From Paracoccus denitrificans (lineage in GTDB: Bacteria > Pseudomonadota > Alphaproteobacteria > Rhodobacterales > Rhodobacteraceae), in the NCBI RefSeq assembly GCF_900100045.1, contig NZ_FNEA01000033.1, forward strand, positions 1 through 48,000: a DNA stretch of 48,000 bases, given 5' to 3'. Positions 40,656 to 48,000 of this stretch are shown here, in pieces. The translations under genes were made by a program, and so were the position numbers. Under the pieces are notes generated by a model. The model was not told where the DNA came from. It did no database searches and saw nothing but the letters and a program-made list of their open reading frames with translations. Every line of letters starts with the position of its first letter. The stretch's first letter is position 1.

Positions 40656-40860
40656 GACCGGCCTCTACCTTTGGCCGCCACCTGACGGGATCGGCGATCC
40701 AACGGTCGATGTCGGACTCGTGCCATCCCGCACCGTTGACGCTGATCTTCAGTCGGGGCGGGAACGTGCCCTCTGCCATCTTGCGGTAGAGGGTGGACTT
40801 CGACAGGCCGGTGCGGGCAAGCACGGTCTTCATGCGGATGATGCGGTCTGGTGCGGGCAT
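40645..40860 (-). CDS. alpA: AlpA-family transcriptional regulator
   Basis: A 71-residue AlpA protein: RIIRMKTVLARTGLSKSTLYRKMAEGTFPPRLKIS, then WHESDIDRWIADPVRW. Full length for the family. AlpA-type proteins activate integrase/excision genes of mobile elements; here it lies between the mobilisation genes and serine recombinase 2, which it may regulate. Confidence 0.9.
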   Translation of the reverse strand: MPAPDRIIRMKTVLARTGLSKSTLYRKMAEGTFPPRLKISVNGAGWHESDIDRWIADPVRWRPKVEAGHGR

Positions 40861-41199
40861 GGCTACGCTGCCTCCTGCTGGTCGTTGCTGACGATTGCAG
40901 AGACCAGACGGAGCAACGATTTGCCTTTGCGCAATAATTATTCAGGAGGCGTAGGGCTATGGAGTGCAATCGGCGGTAAATAGGACGGGTCCGAATTCTA
41001 CGCTTCGTGCCGACCAAGGCCGGATGTGACGGATGGCGACCCGCTACCGCGCCCGGATTGCGGTCTGATTCGTACGGGATGCTCAAAGCCTCGTCGGTGC
41101 GAACCGTGACAGATCCGCTTCGCGGGACAATGCAGTCACTTGCCGTCCCACCAGATCTGTCAGAAGATCTTTGCCTGCTTACTCTCTCTAGGGAACTCG
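40861..41199. other. Gene-free stretch between alpA and an orphan frame
   Basis: No supported gene. The part at about 40915-40960 is AT-richer and probably contains the alpA promoter on the minus strand. Frames on the plus strand have no family resemblance. Confidence 0.35.
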
Positions 41200-41499
41200 A
41201 TGCGCTTACATATCGGAGACGCGATGTTTATCCCCGGAGGAGATTCGATCCCACGCGGCCACCTTATTTGGCCCGTCAACTGCCCTATGCCGATCATAAA
41301 AAAACTCGTTTCAGATCAAGAGTATCGCGGTGAGTGCCGCGTTGCGGACCAAGGAACGACCGCTTATGTTGGTCCCGCGCTCGTGAAGCGCAGGAAGCAG
41401 TATGGCAGCGATCTTCTCGTGGTACTTCTGCCTGATGTCGATGTCGGCCAATTATCTTCCAAGGCAGTAATCGACCTTGATCCCGATTCCCTCAAATGA
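41200..41499 (+). CDS. Orphan hypothetical protein
   Basis: A 99-residue frame in locally less GC-rich DNA (MRLHIGDAMFIPGGDSIPRG, then LLVVLLPDVDVGQLSSKAVI). The pattern of beta strands and GD/PGG turns looks protein-like, and AGGGAA precedes the ATG at 41200. No family recognised. It is the only plus-strand candidate between alpA and traA and could be recent cargo. Confidence 0.45.
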   Translation: MRLHIGDAMFIPGGDSIPRGHLIWPVNCPMPIIKKLVSDQEYRGECRVADQGTTAYVGPALVKRRKQYGSDLLVVLLPDVDVGQLSSKAVIDLDPDSLK

Positions 41500-41553
41500 C
41501 CGCGTTGGGCTCAAACTAACGAATCTTGCTGCCAACGAAAGTCACCGTCCCTC

Positions 41554-44550
41554 CTACAACCCGATACTCCTTCCCCTGCCAAGGCCGTGACTGAGGGCGA
41601 GTTGCCGGCCAAGCCTCATCCCTGAGTCGAAATCCATGCCGATGCCGAGTTGCTTCTTGCGGGTTTCGAGCAGGGATTCCATCTGCGGGTCGCGTTCGAG
41701 GCTCATCGCCATGTTGCCCATCTCTGCCCGCGCGGCGTGATAGCCGGAATAGTCCCCCGCCGCATATCTGGACTCGCTGGCCTGCCTGACCTCCCGGAAC
41801 CGTTCTACGAACCGATCCGCGCGCAGGCCGGGGTTCCTGCGCATCCCGGTTTCCAGTTGCAGGGCGCGCCTAGCGGGCGCGGCGCGATCTGGATCGCCAG
41901 AGGCGACATCCGCAGCAAATCCGGGATTCCGTTTATAGACGGCCTCGGCGTCGCGTGAACCGTGAGGGTAGTGCTGATCGAAACCCGCGCGGGCCTCGTG
42001 CAGCTCCTGCACCTGCCCGGGCGTCGCAGCGACACCCAGGTCCTGCGCCGCGAAGATCGCATCCACGGCACGGGCATGGCGCACGAAAGCCTGCCCGGAA
42101 CTGGCGCGGCGCAAGAGTTCTTCCGGCTCAATGCCGGTCTTGCGTGACGTGACTTCAAGGTCGCGCTGCACCTCTCTCCTTGCCGCCTCCCTGTCCGGTC
42201 CTGCTGGCACATGCTCACCGGGCGCACGCAGGCTGTCGATATAATCGTCTATGGCATCGCGCACACGCTCCGGCATCAGCCTGCGCATGATCTGGGCGAC
42301 ACGGGCGCGGAAGGTAATGCCGCGCCGTTCGGCATAATCCTGTGCCGGGTCGATCTGCTGTTCGTAGTCGGTCGCCATGTCCTTGGCGCGATCCCGCGAC
42401 AGGGTGTTGATGAGCCTGTCCTGACTGGCAAAGTCGTCGCGACCGTAATGCAGGTCCATTCCGTCGCGATGACGCGACAGGGCGACATAGCTGCCGTGGG
42501 CGTCCATGCCGGGCGTTGCCAACACATGCGTCCGGTCCACCGTCATGCCCTGTGCCTTGTGGATCGTCGCCGCATAGCCGTGGTCGATGCGGTCATAGTC
42601 TTTCAGATCGAACGAGATGCTACGCCCGTCATCGGTGCGAACCGACATGGATTGCGGGCTGACATCCTCGATGGTGCCAAGCGTGCCGTTCTTCACACCA
42701 AGGCCGCGCTCGTTTTGCAGGAACATCACGCGATCCCCGGCGGCGAAGCTGCGTTCGCCACGCTCGACCGTGAGGCGCACGTCCTCGCCAAGATCGCCAG
42801 CCGCCCGCATCCGGTCCCGGGCTGCCTCGTTGAGTTCCCGCACCTCGGCATTGGTGTGGGTGAGGATGATGCGGCTGCTGTCGGGGTTGTGCTGCCGCTG
42901 ACCGTCCCATCTGTCGATCAGATCACCGCGCGCCTGTTCGCGCGTGTCGGCGGAATGCACCATGCCGTTTCTGTCATAGGCGCTGATCGCATCGCCGGTC
43001 CTGCCAGTCGCCAGATCGCGGGTGGCGTCGCGCTGCCAGTCCTCGCGCTGGCGGCGCACCTCGCCGATTTCCGCGCCGCCATGACGCTCGTGGATCGAAC
43101 GGAAGGCCGCGCCCGCCTCGATGGATTGCAACTGCTGCGGATCGCCAACCAGCACGACCTTTGCGCCTGCTTCCTGCGCGTGGGACAGGACGCGCTCCAG
43201 CTGCCGCGTGCCGACCATGCCCGCCTCGTCGATGACAAGCACGTCGCGGGACGTGAGCATGTCGCGCCCGTTCTTCCAGCCGTGTTCCATGCTGGCGATG
43301 GTGCGCGACGCAATGCCCGATCCGCCTTCCAGATTCTCGGCCGCGATGCCGGACAAGGCAACACCGCGCACCTCATAGCCCGCCGCTTCCCAAGCCTCGC
43401 GTGCCACGCCGAGCATGGCACTCTTTCCCGTCCCGGCATAGCCGACGACAATGCCGAGGTCGCGCCCGTCCGTGACATGCGCCAGCGCATCGGCCTGCTC
43501 GCCGGACAGGACAAGGCCGCGCTGTTCGGCGCGGGCAAGTGCCGCCTCCCTGTTCCAGTCGCTGACCTCGTGCCGCCCCTTCCCGGCCATCATCTCGGCG
43601 GCGCGGTGCAGCCGCTGTTCCGCCTCGATCATGTCGCGGGTGGTGAAGCGATCCTCACCGCGTCCGTCCTTGCCTAGTTCGACCAGATCGGGTGCATTGC
43701 GCATCGCGCCCATGACCTCGTTGAACTGGTCGATGCCGTCGCTGTGCCGGTGCGCAAACTTCGCCATGTCGCGCCGCGTGAAGGTCGATTGCTGATGCGT
43801 GATCGCGTCCAGCGCCACCGATGGATCGGCGATGATCCGCGCGCCGTTGTTCCGGGCGATCTCGCGGTGCATGTCGGCGCGGTCTGCGGCCTCGATCCCT
43901 TCGCCCTCGATGCGCTGCGCGGGCGCGCCGATCTGGCTTTGCGGCTCAAGCCCGATCCCTTGCGCCTCAAGGCTGCGGTGGTCGATGCGGGCGTCTATGT
44001 CGAGTTCGGCCAGACGTTCGTTGACATGCTCGGCCCAGCGTTCGCGCCACCGCTCCACCATCTCCGTGCGGTTCCAGTCGCGGACCTTCTGGCCAAAACC
44101 GTTCTCGTCCACCGACCGCATGGTGAGCATGACATGGGCATGGGGTTTCGGCATCCCGTCCTCGCCAATGTCCCAATGCACATTGAGGTCAGCGATCATG
44201 CCCTGATCGACAAATTCGGCTTGGGCGAAATCGCGGGCAAGCTCGATGCCCTGCGCCTGCGTCATCTCGCGGGGAATGGCAAATTCCACCTCGCGGGCAA
44301 GCTGGGCGTCCTTACGAACCTCGAACGCCTCGACATCGTTCCAGAGCCGTTCGCGGTCGCCAAGATGCTCGGGCGCATTATCGGGCAGCATGACCTCGGA
44401 ATGGACGACGCCGCGCTTGGCGGAAAAATCCTGCACTCGGTCGATGCGCTCGTCGCGCATCCGCGAGGCCGAGCGGTAGGCGGCGGAGGCCACCGCGCTT
44501 GACCCGGCCTTGCGGCCAATGACCTTGACGTGAAGATGATAGATCGCCAT
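41554..44550 (-). CDS. traA: Ti-type conjugative relaxase TraA (MobA/MobL nuclease plus helicase)
   Basis: A 998-residue bifunctional relaxase. The N-terminal MobA/MobL domain has MAIYHLHVKVIGRKAG, the catalytic Tyr in AAYRSASRM (about Y25) and the metal motif (VHWD, then PKPHAHVML; His 125, 137, 139). The RecD-like helicase has Walker A GYAGTGKSA (370-377) and Walker B VLVIDEAGM (437-445). It nicks and unwinds the oriT directly upstream. The start at 44550 is the first residue of the family pattern. A different relaxase family from the one at 9596. Confidence 0.95.
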   Translation of the reverse strand: MAIYHLHVKVIGRKAGSSAVASAAYRSASRMRDERIDRVQDFSAKRGVVHSEVMLPDNAPEHLGDRERLWNDVEAFEVRKDAQLAREVEFAIPREMTQAQGIELARDFAQAEFVDQGMIADLNVHWDIGEDGMPKPHAHVMLTMRSVDENGFGQKVRDWNRTEMVERWRERWAEHVNERLAELDIDARIDHRSLEAQGIGLEPQSQIGAPAQRIEGEGIEAADRADMHREIARNNGARIIADPSVALDAITHQQSTFTRRDMAKFAHRHSDGIDQFNEVMGAMRNAPDLVELGKDGRGEDRFTTRDMIEAEQRLHRAAEMMAGKGRHEVSDWNREAALARAEQRGLVLSGEQADALAHVTDGRDLGIVVGYAGTGKSAMLGVAREAWEAAGYEVRGVALSGIAAENLEGGSGIASRTIASMEHGWKNGRDMLTSRDVLVIDEAGMVGTRQLERVLSHAQEAGAKVVLVGDPQQLQSIEAGAAFRSIHERHGGAEIGEVRRQREDWQRDATRDLATGRTGDAISAYDRNGMVHSADTREQARGDLIDRWDGQRQHNPDSSRIILTHTNAEVRELNEAARDRMRAAGDLGEDVRLTVERGERSFAAGDRVMFLQNERGLGVKNGTLGTIEDVSPQSMSVRTDDGRSISFDLKDYDRIDHGYAATIHKAQGMTVDRTHVLATPGMDAHGSYVALSRHRDGMDLHYGRDDFASQDRLINTLSRDRAKDMATDYEQQIDPAQDYAERRGITFRARVAQIMRRLMPERVRDAIDDYIDSLRAPGEHVPAGPDREAARREVQRDLEVTSRKTGIEPEELLRRASSGQAFVRHARAVDAIFAAQDLGVAATPGQVQELHEARAGFDQHYPHGSRDAEAVYKRNPGFAADVASGDPDRAAPARRALQLETGMRRNPGLRADRFVERFREVRQASESRYAAGDYSGYHAARAEMGNMAMSLERDPQMESLLETRKKQLGIGMDFDSGMRLGRQLALSHGLGRGRSIGL

Positions 44551-44594
44551 CGCGATCCAAGCATTGCCACGGTCAAGCGCACATCGGAACGACG

Positions 44595-44611
44595 TATAAG
44601 CGCGCCCTCCC
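44595..44611. other. Origin of transfer (nick-site core) of the TraA module
   Basis: The traA-traC intergenic region (172 bases) contains TATAAGCGCGCCCTCCC. This closely resembles the nick core of MOBQ-type origins such as RSF1010 (TAAGTGCGCCCT, cut before CCC). In Ti-type systems oriT lies exactly here, between divergent traA and traC. A short imperfect inverted repeat around AAAAAA follows (44607-44628). Confidence 0.75.
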
Positions 44612-44722
44612 TCGAAAAAATCTCGGGATGGACCGGGCCGTTCCACACCGTCCCGGCAACATTACTGCGTTCCGCGCCACGCGCAACTATCATCGTGGCA
44701 TCAACAATTTATGGAGGATGCA

Positions 44723-45049
44723 ATGCGCAAGCCACGCGACTACGATGCCGAGCTAAAGGCTCTGGAAGACAAGGCGCGGGAACTCAAAACCCGCAAGGTG
44801 CAGCAACTCGGCGAACTGGTGATCGCCACCGGGGCGGATGCACTGACCGCCGACGAATTGGCCGGGGCGCTGGTGGTTCTGGCGGAAACGACCGATGCCG
44901 GAAAGAGGGACGCATGGGCCAAGCGCGGGGTCGCGTTCTTTCGTGGGAAATCACGGCGATCTGCACCAACGCCTGACCGCAACGCAGGCAGCGCTCAAAC
45001 GCAACCGGGCGGCGCACAATCGGCGGCAAGCGGCGCGGGCGCGGCATGA
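44723..45049 (+). CDS. traC: TraC, conjugal transfer accessory protein
   Basis: A 108-residue TraC-family protein: MRKPRDYDAELKALEDKARELKTRKVQQLGELVIATGADALTADELAGALV, then WAKRGVAFFRGKSRR. It is an oriT-binding helper of the relaxosome in Ti-type systems. GGAGG lies at good spacing before the ATG at 44723, which is preferred to the upstream ATG at 44711. Divergent from traA across oriT; traD follows 1 base later. Confidence 0.88.
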   Translation: MRKPRDYDAELKALEDKARELKTRKVQQLGELVIATGADALTADELAGALVVLAETTDAGKRDAWAKRGVAFFRGKSRRSAPTPDRNAGSAQTQPGGAQSAASGAGAA

Positions 45050-45050
45050 C

Positions 45051-45296
45051 ATGCGCTCATGGCAGGTCGAGCGCCGCAAGCGCACGCGGCATCTGATCGA
45101 ACTCGGCGGCCTCGTCATCAAGGCGGGCATCGTGGATCTGACCGGCGATGACCGCGCCATGATCTACGGCGCACTCCTCTGGATAGCTGACAGGCTCCAG
45201 AGTGATGCCGGCGAATATGCGCGAGAATTATGGACTGGAAAGGGGAAAAACGTGTTCGAGGCGGAACGGGCGAAAGGTGCACATGACGCAATCTAA
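45051..45296 (+). CDS. traD: TraD, small conjugal transfer protein
   Basis: An 81-residue Ti-type TraD (not the F-type ATPase): MRSWQVERRKRTRHLIELGG, GIVDLTGDDRAMIYGALLWIADRL, ARELWTGKGKNVFEAERAKG. It is small, basic at the start, and part of the oriT-processing complex. The ATG at 45051 lies directly after the traC stop; the open frame extends upstream inside traC but is not needed. In Ti plasmids traG would follow, but here degenerate DNA follows. Confidence 0.85.
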   Translation: MRSWQVERRKRTRHLIELGGLVIKAGIVDLTGDDRAMIYGALLWIADRLQSDAGEYARELWTGKGKNVFEAERAKGAHDAI

Positions 45297-45657
45297 CCGT
45301 AGCAGTGTCAATCGGCACCGAACTTTCGGTCCGACTTCGGCAACGGGGCCGTCTCCGTCAAGCGTTTTTGGCCAAGCGGCCTAATCCGCCGAAGCGGGGT
45401 TTAAATATTCCAGGTAGCCATCCGTCCCCAGATCGCGGCCTCGCTGCTGGTGTCCCTGGGGTGCATGCTTCGGTCCGTGCTCAGCGCGGCGGCTGCCAAC
45501 ATGATGCTGGTTCGATGCAATTCCGGCCTGCCCATCTCACTTGCGTGCTCGCCCGCTCGGGCGGCAACAGTCAGACCCACGGCATTGCCGGAACCACGTT
45601 CCCTTGGGACTCCGGAGGCCCGCGCCCGGGCGGGTGGCGGGCGGAGTGGCTAGCCGG
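45297..45657. other. Degenerate stretch after traD
   Basis: No gene with support. Frames are broken and without family resemblance. Transposase fragments begin directly to the right, so this is probably the decayed edge of the mobilisation module. Confidence 0.35.
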
Positions 45658-45795
45658 TCAGATCATTGTCGGTGCCGAGTCCGGCTGGAAGGCCGTGCCG
45701 TCGCGCCACATGCGGTGCAGAACGACGGCGATCCGGCGGCCGGGCGCAACCATCGCGCGCTTGTTGCCGCGGCGCTTGGCGACCCGCGCCGACGA
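45658..45795 (-). pseudogene. C-terminal fragment of an IS110-family transposase
   Basis: The frame reads ARVAKRRGNKRAMVAPGRRI, then AVVLHRMWRDGTAFQPD before a stop, which is the usual end of IS110-family transposases (AVARRLAVIMHRMW-type). Nothing of the catalytic part is present. Confidence 0.6.
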
Positions 45796-45836
45796 TGTTC
45801 TTAGCCATGACGCACGGCCGCGATGCAGCAGGACGG

Positions 45837-45983
45837 TTAGGCGACACTCAGTCGTCGTCCGCACCGTCCGCACGTCATGGCCCCCGACAGCAGCGCCCTG
45901 CCACCCCGGCCAGACTTCGCGCCGCCAGCGCGGCCATAGTTGTTGAGCGCCAGCTGCTTTTGGTTGCGCTCGTAGTCCTTCGA
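45837..45983 (-). pseudogene. Zinc-ribbon fragment of a large serine recombinase
   Basis: The frame reads DYERNQKQLALNNYGRAGGA, then GRALLSGAMTCGRCGRRLSVA and a stop. This is the segment around the CxxC zinc ribbon of large serine recombinases. Both catalytic and C-terminal parts are missing. It belongs to another enzyme than the two intact recombinases. Confidence 0.6.
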
Positions 45984-45998
45984 CATCCTCCGCGGCCG

Positions 45999-46083
45999 AG
46001 ACGATGAGCAGCAACTGACCGAAGACATCGTTGCGTGGGCCCGCCGCTATGGCCGGTACGGCTATCGCAAGATTGCTGAACTC
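45999..46083 (+). pseudogene. Fragment of an IS3-family transposase (orfB)
   Basis: The frame reads DDEQQLTEDIVAWARRYGRY, then GYRKIAEL, matching the RYGRYGYRRI region of IS3-type OrfB proteins. It is cut off on both sides. Confidence 0.55.
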
Positions 46084-46113
46084 CCGCGCAGCCAGGAATC
46101 AGGGCTGAGAGGC

Positions 46114-46395
46114 TCAATGCCGGATGACGTCCGACCAGTCAGGATTCTTCTGCGCTTCCGCACGAACGAACGGACACAGCGGGACGACGACCTGGCCGCG
46201 AATGCGCGCATCCTCGACAAGGCGCTGGATGAGTGCGCGGGCGATCGCCCTGTCCTCACGACCGCCAGGAATGGCAGTGTAATAGGCAACCCGCATGCCT
46301 GGCTCCGGTTCGGTTACGACCAGTTCCACGCACTCGCCTTTTGGGCAGGCGATGTATCGGGCCTTGTCCGAGACTTCTTCGTAGCGGATCTGCAT
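46114..46395 (-). CDS. Small GNAT-like N-acetyltransferase
   Basis: A 93-residue protein of the short acetyltransferase type (Acetyltransf_CG-like): AIARALIQRLVEDARIRGQVVVPLCPFVRAEAQKNPDWSDVI. This is the length of the family, so the gene may be intact. Substrate unknown. It stands alone among mobile-element fragments, with an AT-rich region upstream on its 5' side. Confidence 0.7.
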   Translation of the reverse strand: MQIRYEEVSDKARYIACPKGECVELVVTEPEPGMRVAYYTAIPGGREDRAIARALIQRLVEDARIRGQVVVPLCPFVRAEAQKNPDWSDVIRH

Positions 46396-46719
46396 ATCTG
46401 CTTCCTTTCAGTGCTGGCGTGGAGACGGCGCTCGAGCGCCGAGAACACGGATTCTCTCTATGGTTGAGATCGCCATTGCCGAATGGTTCGCCATGTCAGA
46501 TAGGACCCATTCTTGTATTGCCTTAATTAACCAAGATGGGACATTGTAGTTTCATGAAATTTATAGATTTTATTTTTTTACCCGCTGAGTGTGTGCGCCA
46601 GGGCGAATGGGGTCCCGTTCTGTCAACGAGGCGGTACCGATGACGCACCGTCATTTCGGAGCTCAACCAATGGATGATCTGTCGAAATGCGTGCCCAACA
46701 GCGTGAAAAGGAAACTTCG
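46396..46719. other. AT-rich intergenic region before the resolvase
   Basis: No gene. A very AT-rich block lies at about 46520-46580. ATGACG-CAC-CGTCAT (46640-46654) is a perfect 6-base inverted repeat about 65 bases before the resolvase start and could be a resolvase-binding or regulatory site. Confidence 0.4.
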
Positions 46720-47289
46720 ATGAAAGTTGGATACGCCCGAGTATCTACGGAAGACCAGAAGCTCGACCTACAGATCGCTGCCCTGCGGCGGGCCGGCTGT
46801 CAAAAGATCTTCAAGGACCGGGGAATTTCCGGATCTTCCATGGAGCGACCCGGCATGAAATCCATGCTCCGCTCTCTCCGGCCCGGTCAGACGCTGGTGG
46901 TCTGGCGCCTGGATCGGCTCGGCCGGTCCCTGTCCGGGCTGGTCCTGCTCATCGAAGAATTGGGTGAACGAGGGGTGGAGTTCCAGTCCCTATGCGAGTC
47001 GCTGGATACGGCATCGTCCGGCGGGCGGTTGGTCTTTCATATCATGGCCGCACTCGCCGAATTCGAACGCTCCCTGATCAGCGAGCGCACCAAGGCCGGC
47101 ATGCAGGAAGCCCGGGACCGAGGCCTTCGTCTCGGACGTCCACCGTCGATGACCCGGGACCAGGTGGCCGAGGCCATGCGAGAATCCGGCAAACTCCCGA
47201 TCAAAGAAGTAGCGGTAAGATACAATGTCTCACCCCGAACTCTGCGGCGTCATCTTCGGCAGTTGAGGCAATGCAACGAGTTGGCTTGA
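46720..47289 (+). CDS. Resolvase/invertase-type serine recombinase
   Basis: A 189-residue small serine recombinase: MKVGYARVSTEDQKLDLQIAAL (nucleophile S9), VVWRLDRLGRSLSGLV, AALAEFERSLISERT, and a C-terminal helix-turn-helix (IKEVAVRYNVSPRTLRRHL). It is full length for Tn3-type resolvases and invertases. No transposase (tnpA) is adjacent, so it may be the remnant of a transposon or a plasmid dimer resolvase. AAGGAA precedes the ATG. Confidence 0.92.
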   Translation: MKVGYARVSTEDQKLDLQIAALRRAGCQKIFKDRGISGSSMERPGMKSMLRSLRPGQTLVVWRLDRLGRSLSGLVLLIEELGERGVEFQSLCESLDTASSGGRLVFHIMAALAEFERSLISERTKAGMQEARDRGLRLGRPPSMTRDQVAEAMRESGKLPIKEVAVRYNVSPRTLRRHLRQLRQCNELA

Positions 47290-47427
47290 CGTCCGCTCAG
47301 AATCGCCAAGCCACATAGAGCCGGCACTGGCTGCCATCGCTTACTGTCATCGTAGAAATCCGCACTGCTGTCGGCGCAGGTCTTGTAAACGGAGACAGCT
47401 CTGATCCTCGAAGCGTTCGGCCTCGAC

Positions 47428-47760
47428 ATGGCACAGTTCAGGCGCGAGCGCGACTTTGCGGCATGGCTCGAGTTGGTGCCGCGGCAACATTCCTCGGGCG
47501 GAAGGGATCGCCTGGGCCGCGTCTCGAAAGCTGGATAAGCCGATATTCGGCAGCTCCTGATCATCGGGGCCATGTCGCGGCTGGGCTGGCTAGGGCGGCA
47601 AAAGATCGTGGGGGACTCATGGTTGGCCCGGATACTAGACGCTCCACCCTTGAACGCTGTTCGGCAACACTTGGCCCCGCGCGCGCGATCCCGCCTATGG
47701 CATTCGTTGGCGCATTGTGCCATGAGCGGGGCGGCGGTTATGTTCCGCCGAAGGGATCGC
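47428..47760 (+). pseudogene. C-terminal remnant of an IS110/IS1111-type transposase
   Basis: The frame reads FAAWLELVPRQHSSGGRDRL, then GRVSKAG, a TAA stop (47536-47538), and continues in frame as ADIRQLLIIGAMSRLGWLG, then WLARIL. This is the Ser-containing C-terminal domain with a nonsense mutation. The N-terminal part is absent. It is a different element from the intact one in the methyltransferase gene. Confidence 0.65.
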
Positions 47761-47883
47761 CGTGTGTGCATTGGCCGGTCCGGGGCATCTGCCCCATCTA
47801 CTGTTTTGAGTATTTGCATGTATCCGAGTTTTTACACGGCCATCGCGTTCTCTAACGTATGAAGTTTTGACAGGACGACCAAC

Positions 47884-48000
47884 ATGTTCGACAATAAATC
47901 CATCCTGATTACAGGCGGGACCGGCAGCTTTGGCAAGAAGTATGTCCAGACGCTGCTGTCGCGGTTCAAGCCCCGAAAGATCATTGTCTTCTCGCGCGAC
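47884..48000 (+). CDS. pseB: UDP-N-acetylglucosamine 4,6-dehydratase (PseB-like), start only
   Basis: The first 39 residues are visible: MFDNKSILITGGTGSFGKKY, then VQTLLSRFKPRKIIVFSRD. The GGTGSFG motif is the NAD(P)-binding loop of extended short-chain dehydratases, and the pattern is that of PseB (inverting 4,6-dehydratase of pseudaminic acid synthesis). The gene continues beyond the window. It is probably host backbone, marking the right limit of the mobile region. Confidence 0.83.
   Translation, partial: MFDNKSILITGGTGSFGKKYVQTLLSRFKPRKIIVFSRD

Noticed and set aside
42211..43677. 488-codon plus-strand frame opposite traA
   Set aside because: TraA has relaxase and Walker motifs in the other strand; the frame is a GC-driven shadow.

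Overview
The window is high-GC DNA with the gene content of an alphaproteobacterium, most likely Rhodobacteraceae-like. The evidence is an ICE/plasmid transfer set (TrbJ-K-L-F-G-I, DUF2274, TraG, CopG, a DUF3363-type relaxase, TraF, DUF736, DUF2840, RepA, AlpA) that is typical of that class, plus alphaproteobacterial-looking small proteins. No rRNA, intact tRNA or CRISPR array was found. The organism call is an inference from gene families only.

Layout. 1-5398: 3' part of a trb mating-pair operon (+). 5564-6169: parDE-type toxin-antitoxin. 6210-18625: tra/replication block on the minus strand (AlpA-like, RepA, an iteron cluster, DUF2840, a cytosine methyltransferase split by an IS110-family element, a TraF-DUF736 fusion, transglycosylase, small methylase, relaxase, phd-vapC, TraG, CopG). 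18837-20458: divergent XRE regulator and DUF2285 genes, one frameshifted. 20479-28806: accessory genes (three small orphans, ssb with a decayed inverted second copy, a YjaB-type acetyltransferase, a DNA methyltransferase, DUF2200, catB, a YecA/SEC-C protein, an SH3 lipoprotein). 29142-33042: AT-richer defence island with a coiled-coil TIR protein, an integrase remnant and a two-gene CBASS-like operon (CD-NTase with AGS-C sensor plus S-4TM membrane effector). 33572-35685: AraC regulator and divergent aldo/keto reductase. 36106-39645: two large serine recombinases converging on a sequence identical to the 3' end of tRNA-fMet. 39665-45296: a second mobilisation module (PIN/RHH pair, AlpA, Ti-type TraA, oriT, TraC, TraD). 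45297-47760: fragments of transposases and recombinases, a small acetyltransferase and an intact resolvase. 47884-48000: start of pseB, probably host backbone.

How the parts work together. RepA with the iterons and a DnaA-box-like site would replicate the element after excision or as a plasmid. The DUF3363-type relaxase, TraG and the Trb channel form one self-transfer system. The TraA/oriT/TraC/TraD module has a relaxase and oriT but no mating channel of its own in view, so it may use that Trb channel or another one. Three toxin-antitoxin modules each have an inverted repeat upstream that looks like an operator. The most interesting signals are the CBASS/TIR island, the IS110 element whose non-coding end contains matches to both its target and its own ends (a candidate bridge RNA), the iteron cluster, the tRNA-derived recombination core between the serine recombinases, and the large diverged inverted duplication of ssb.
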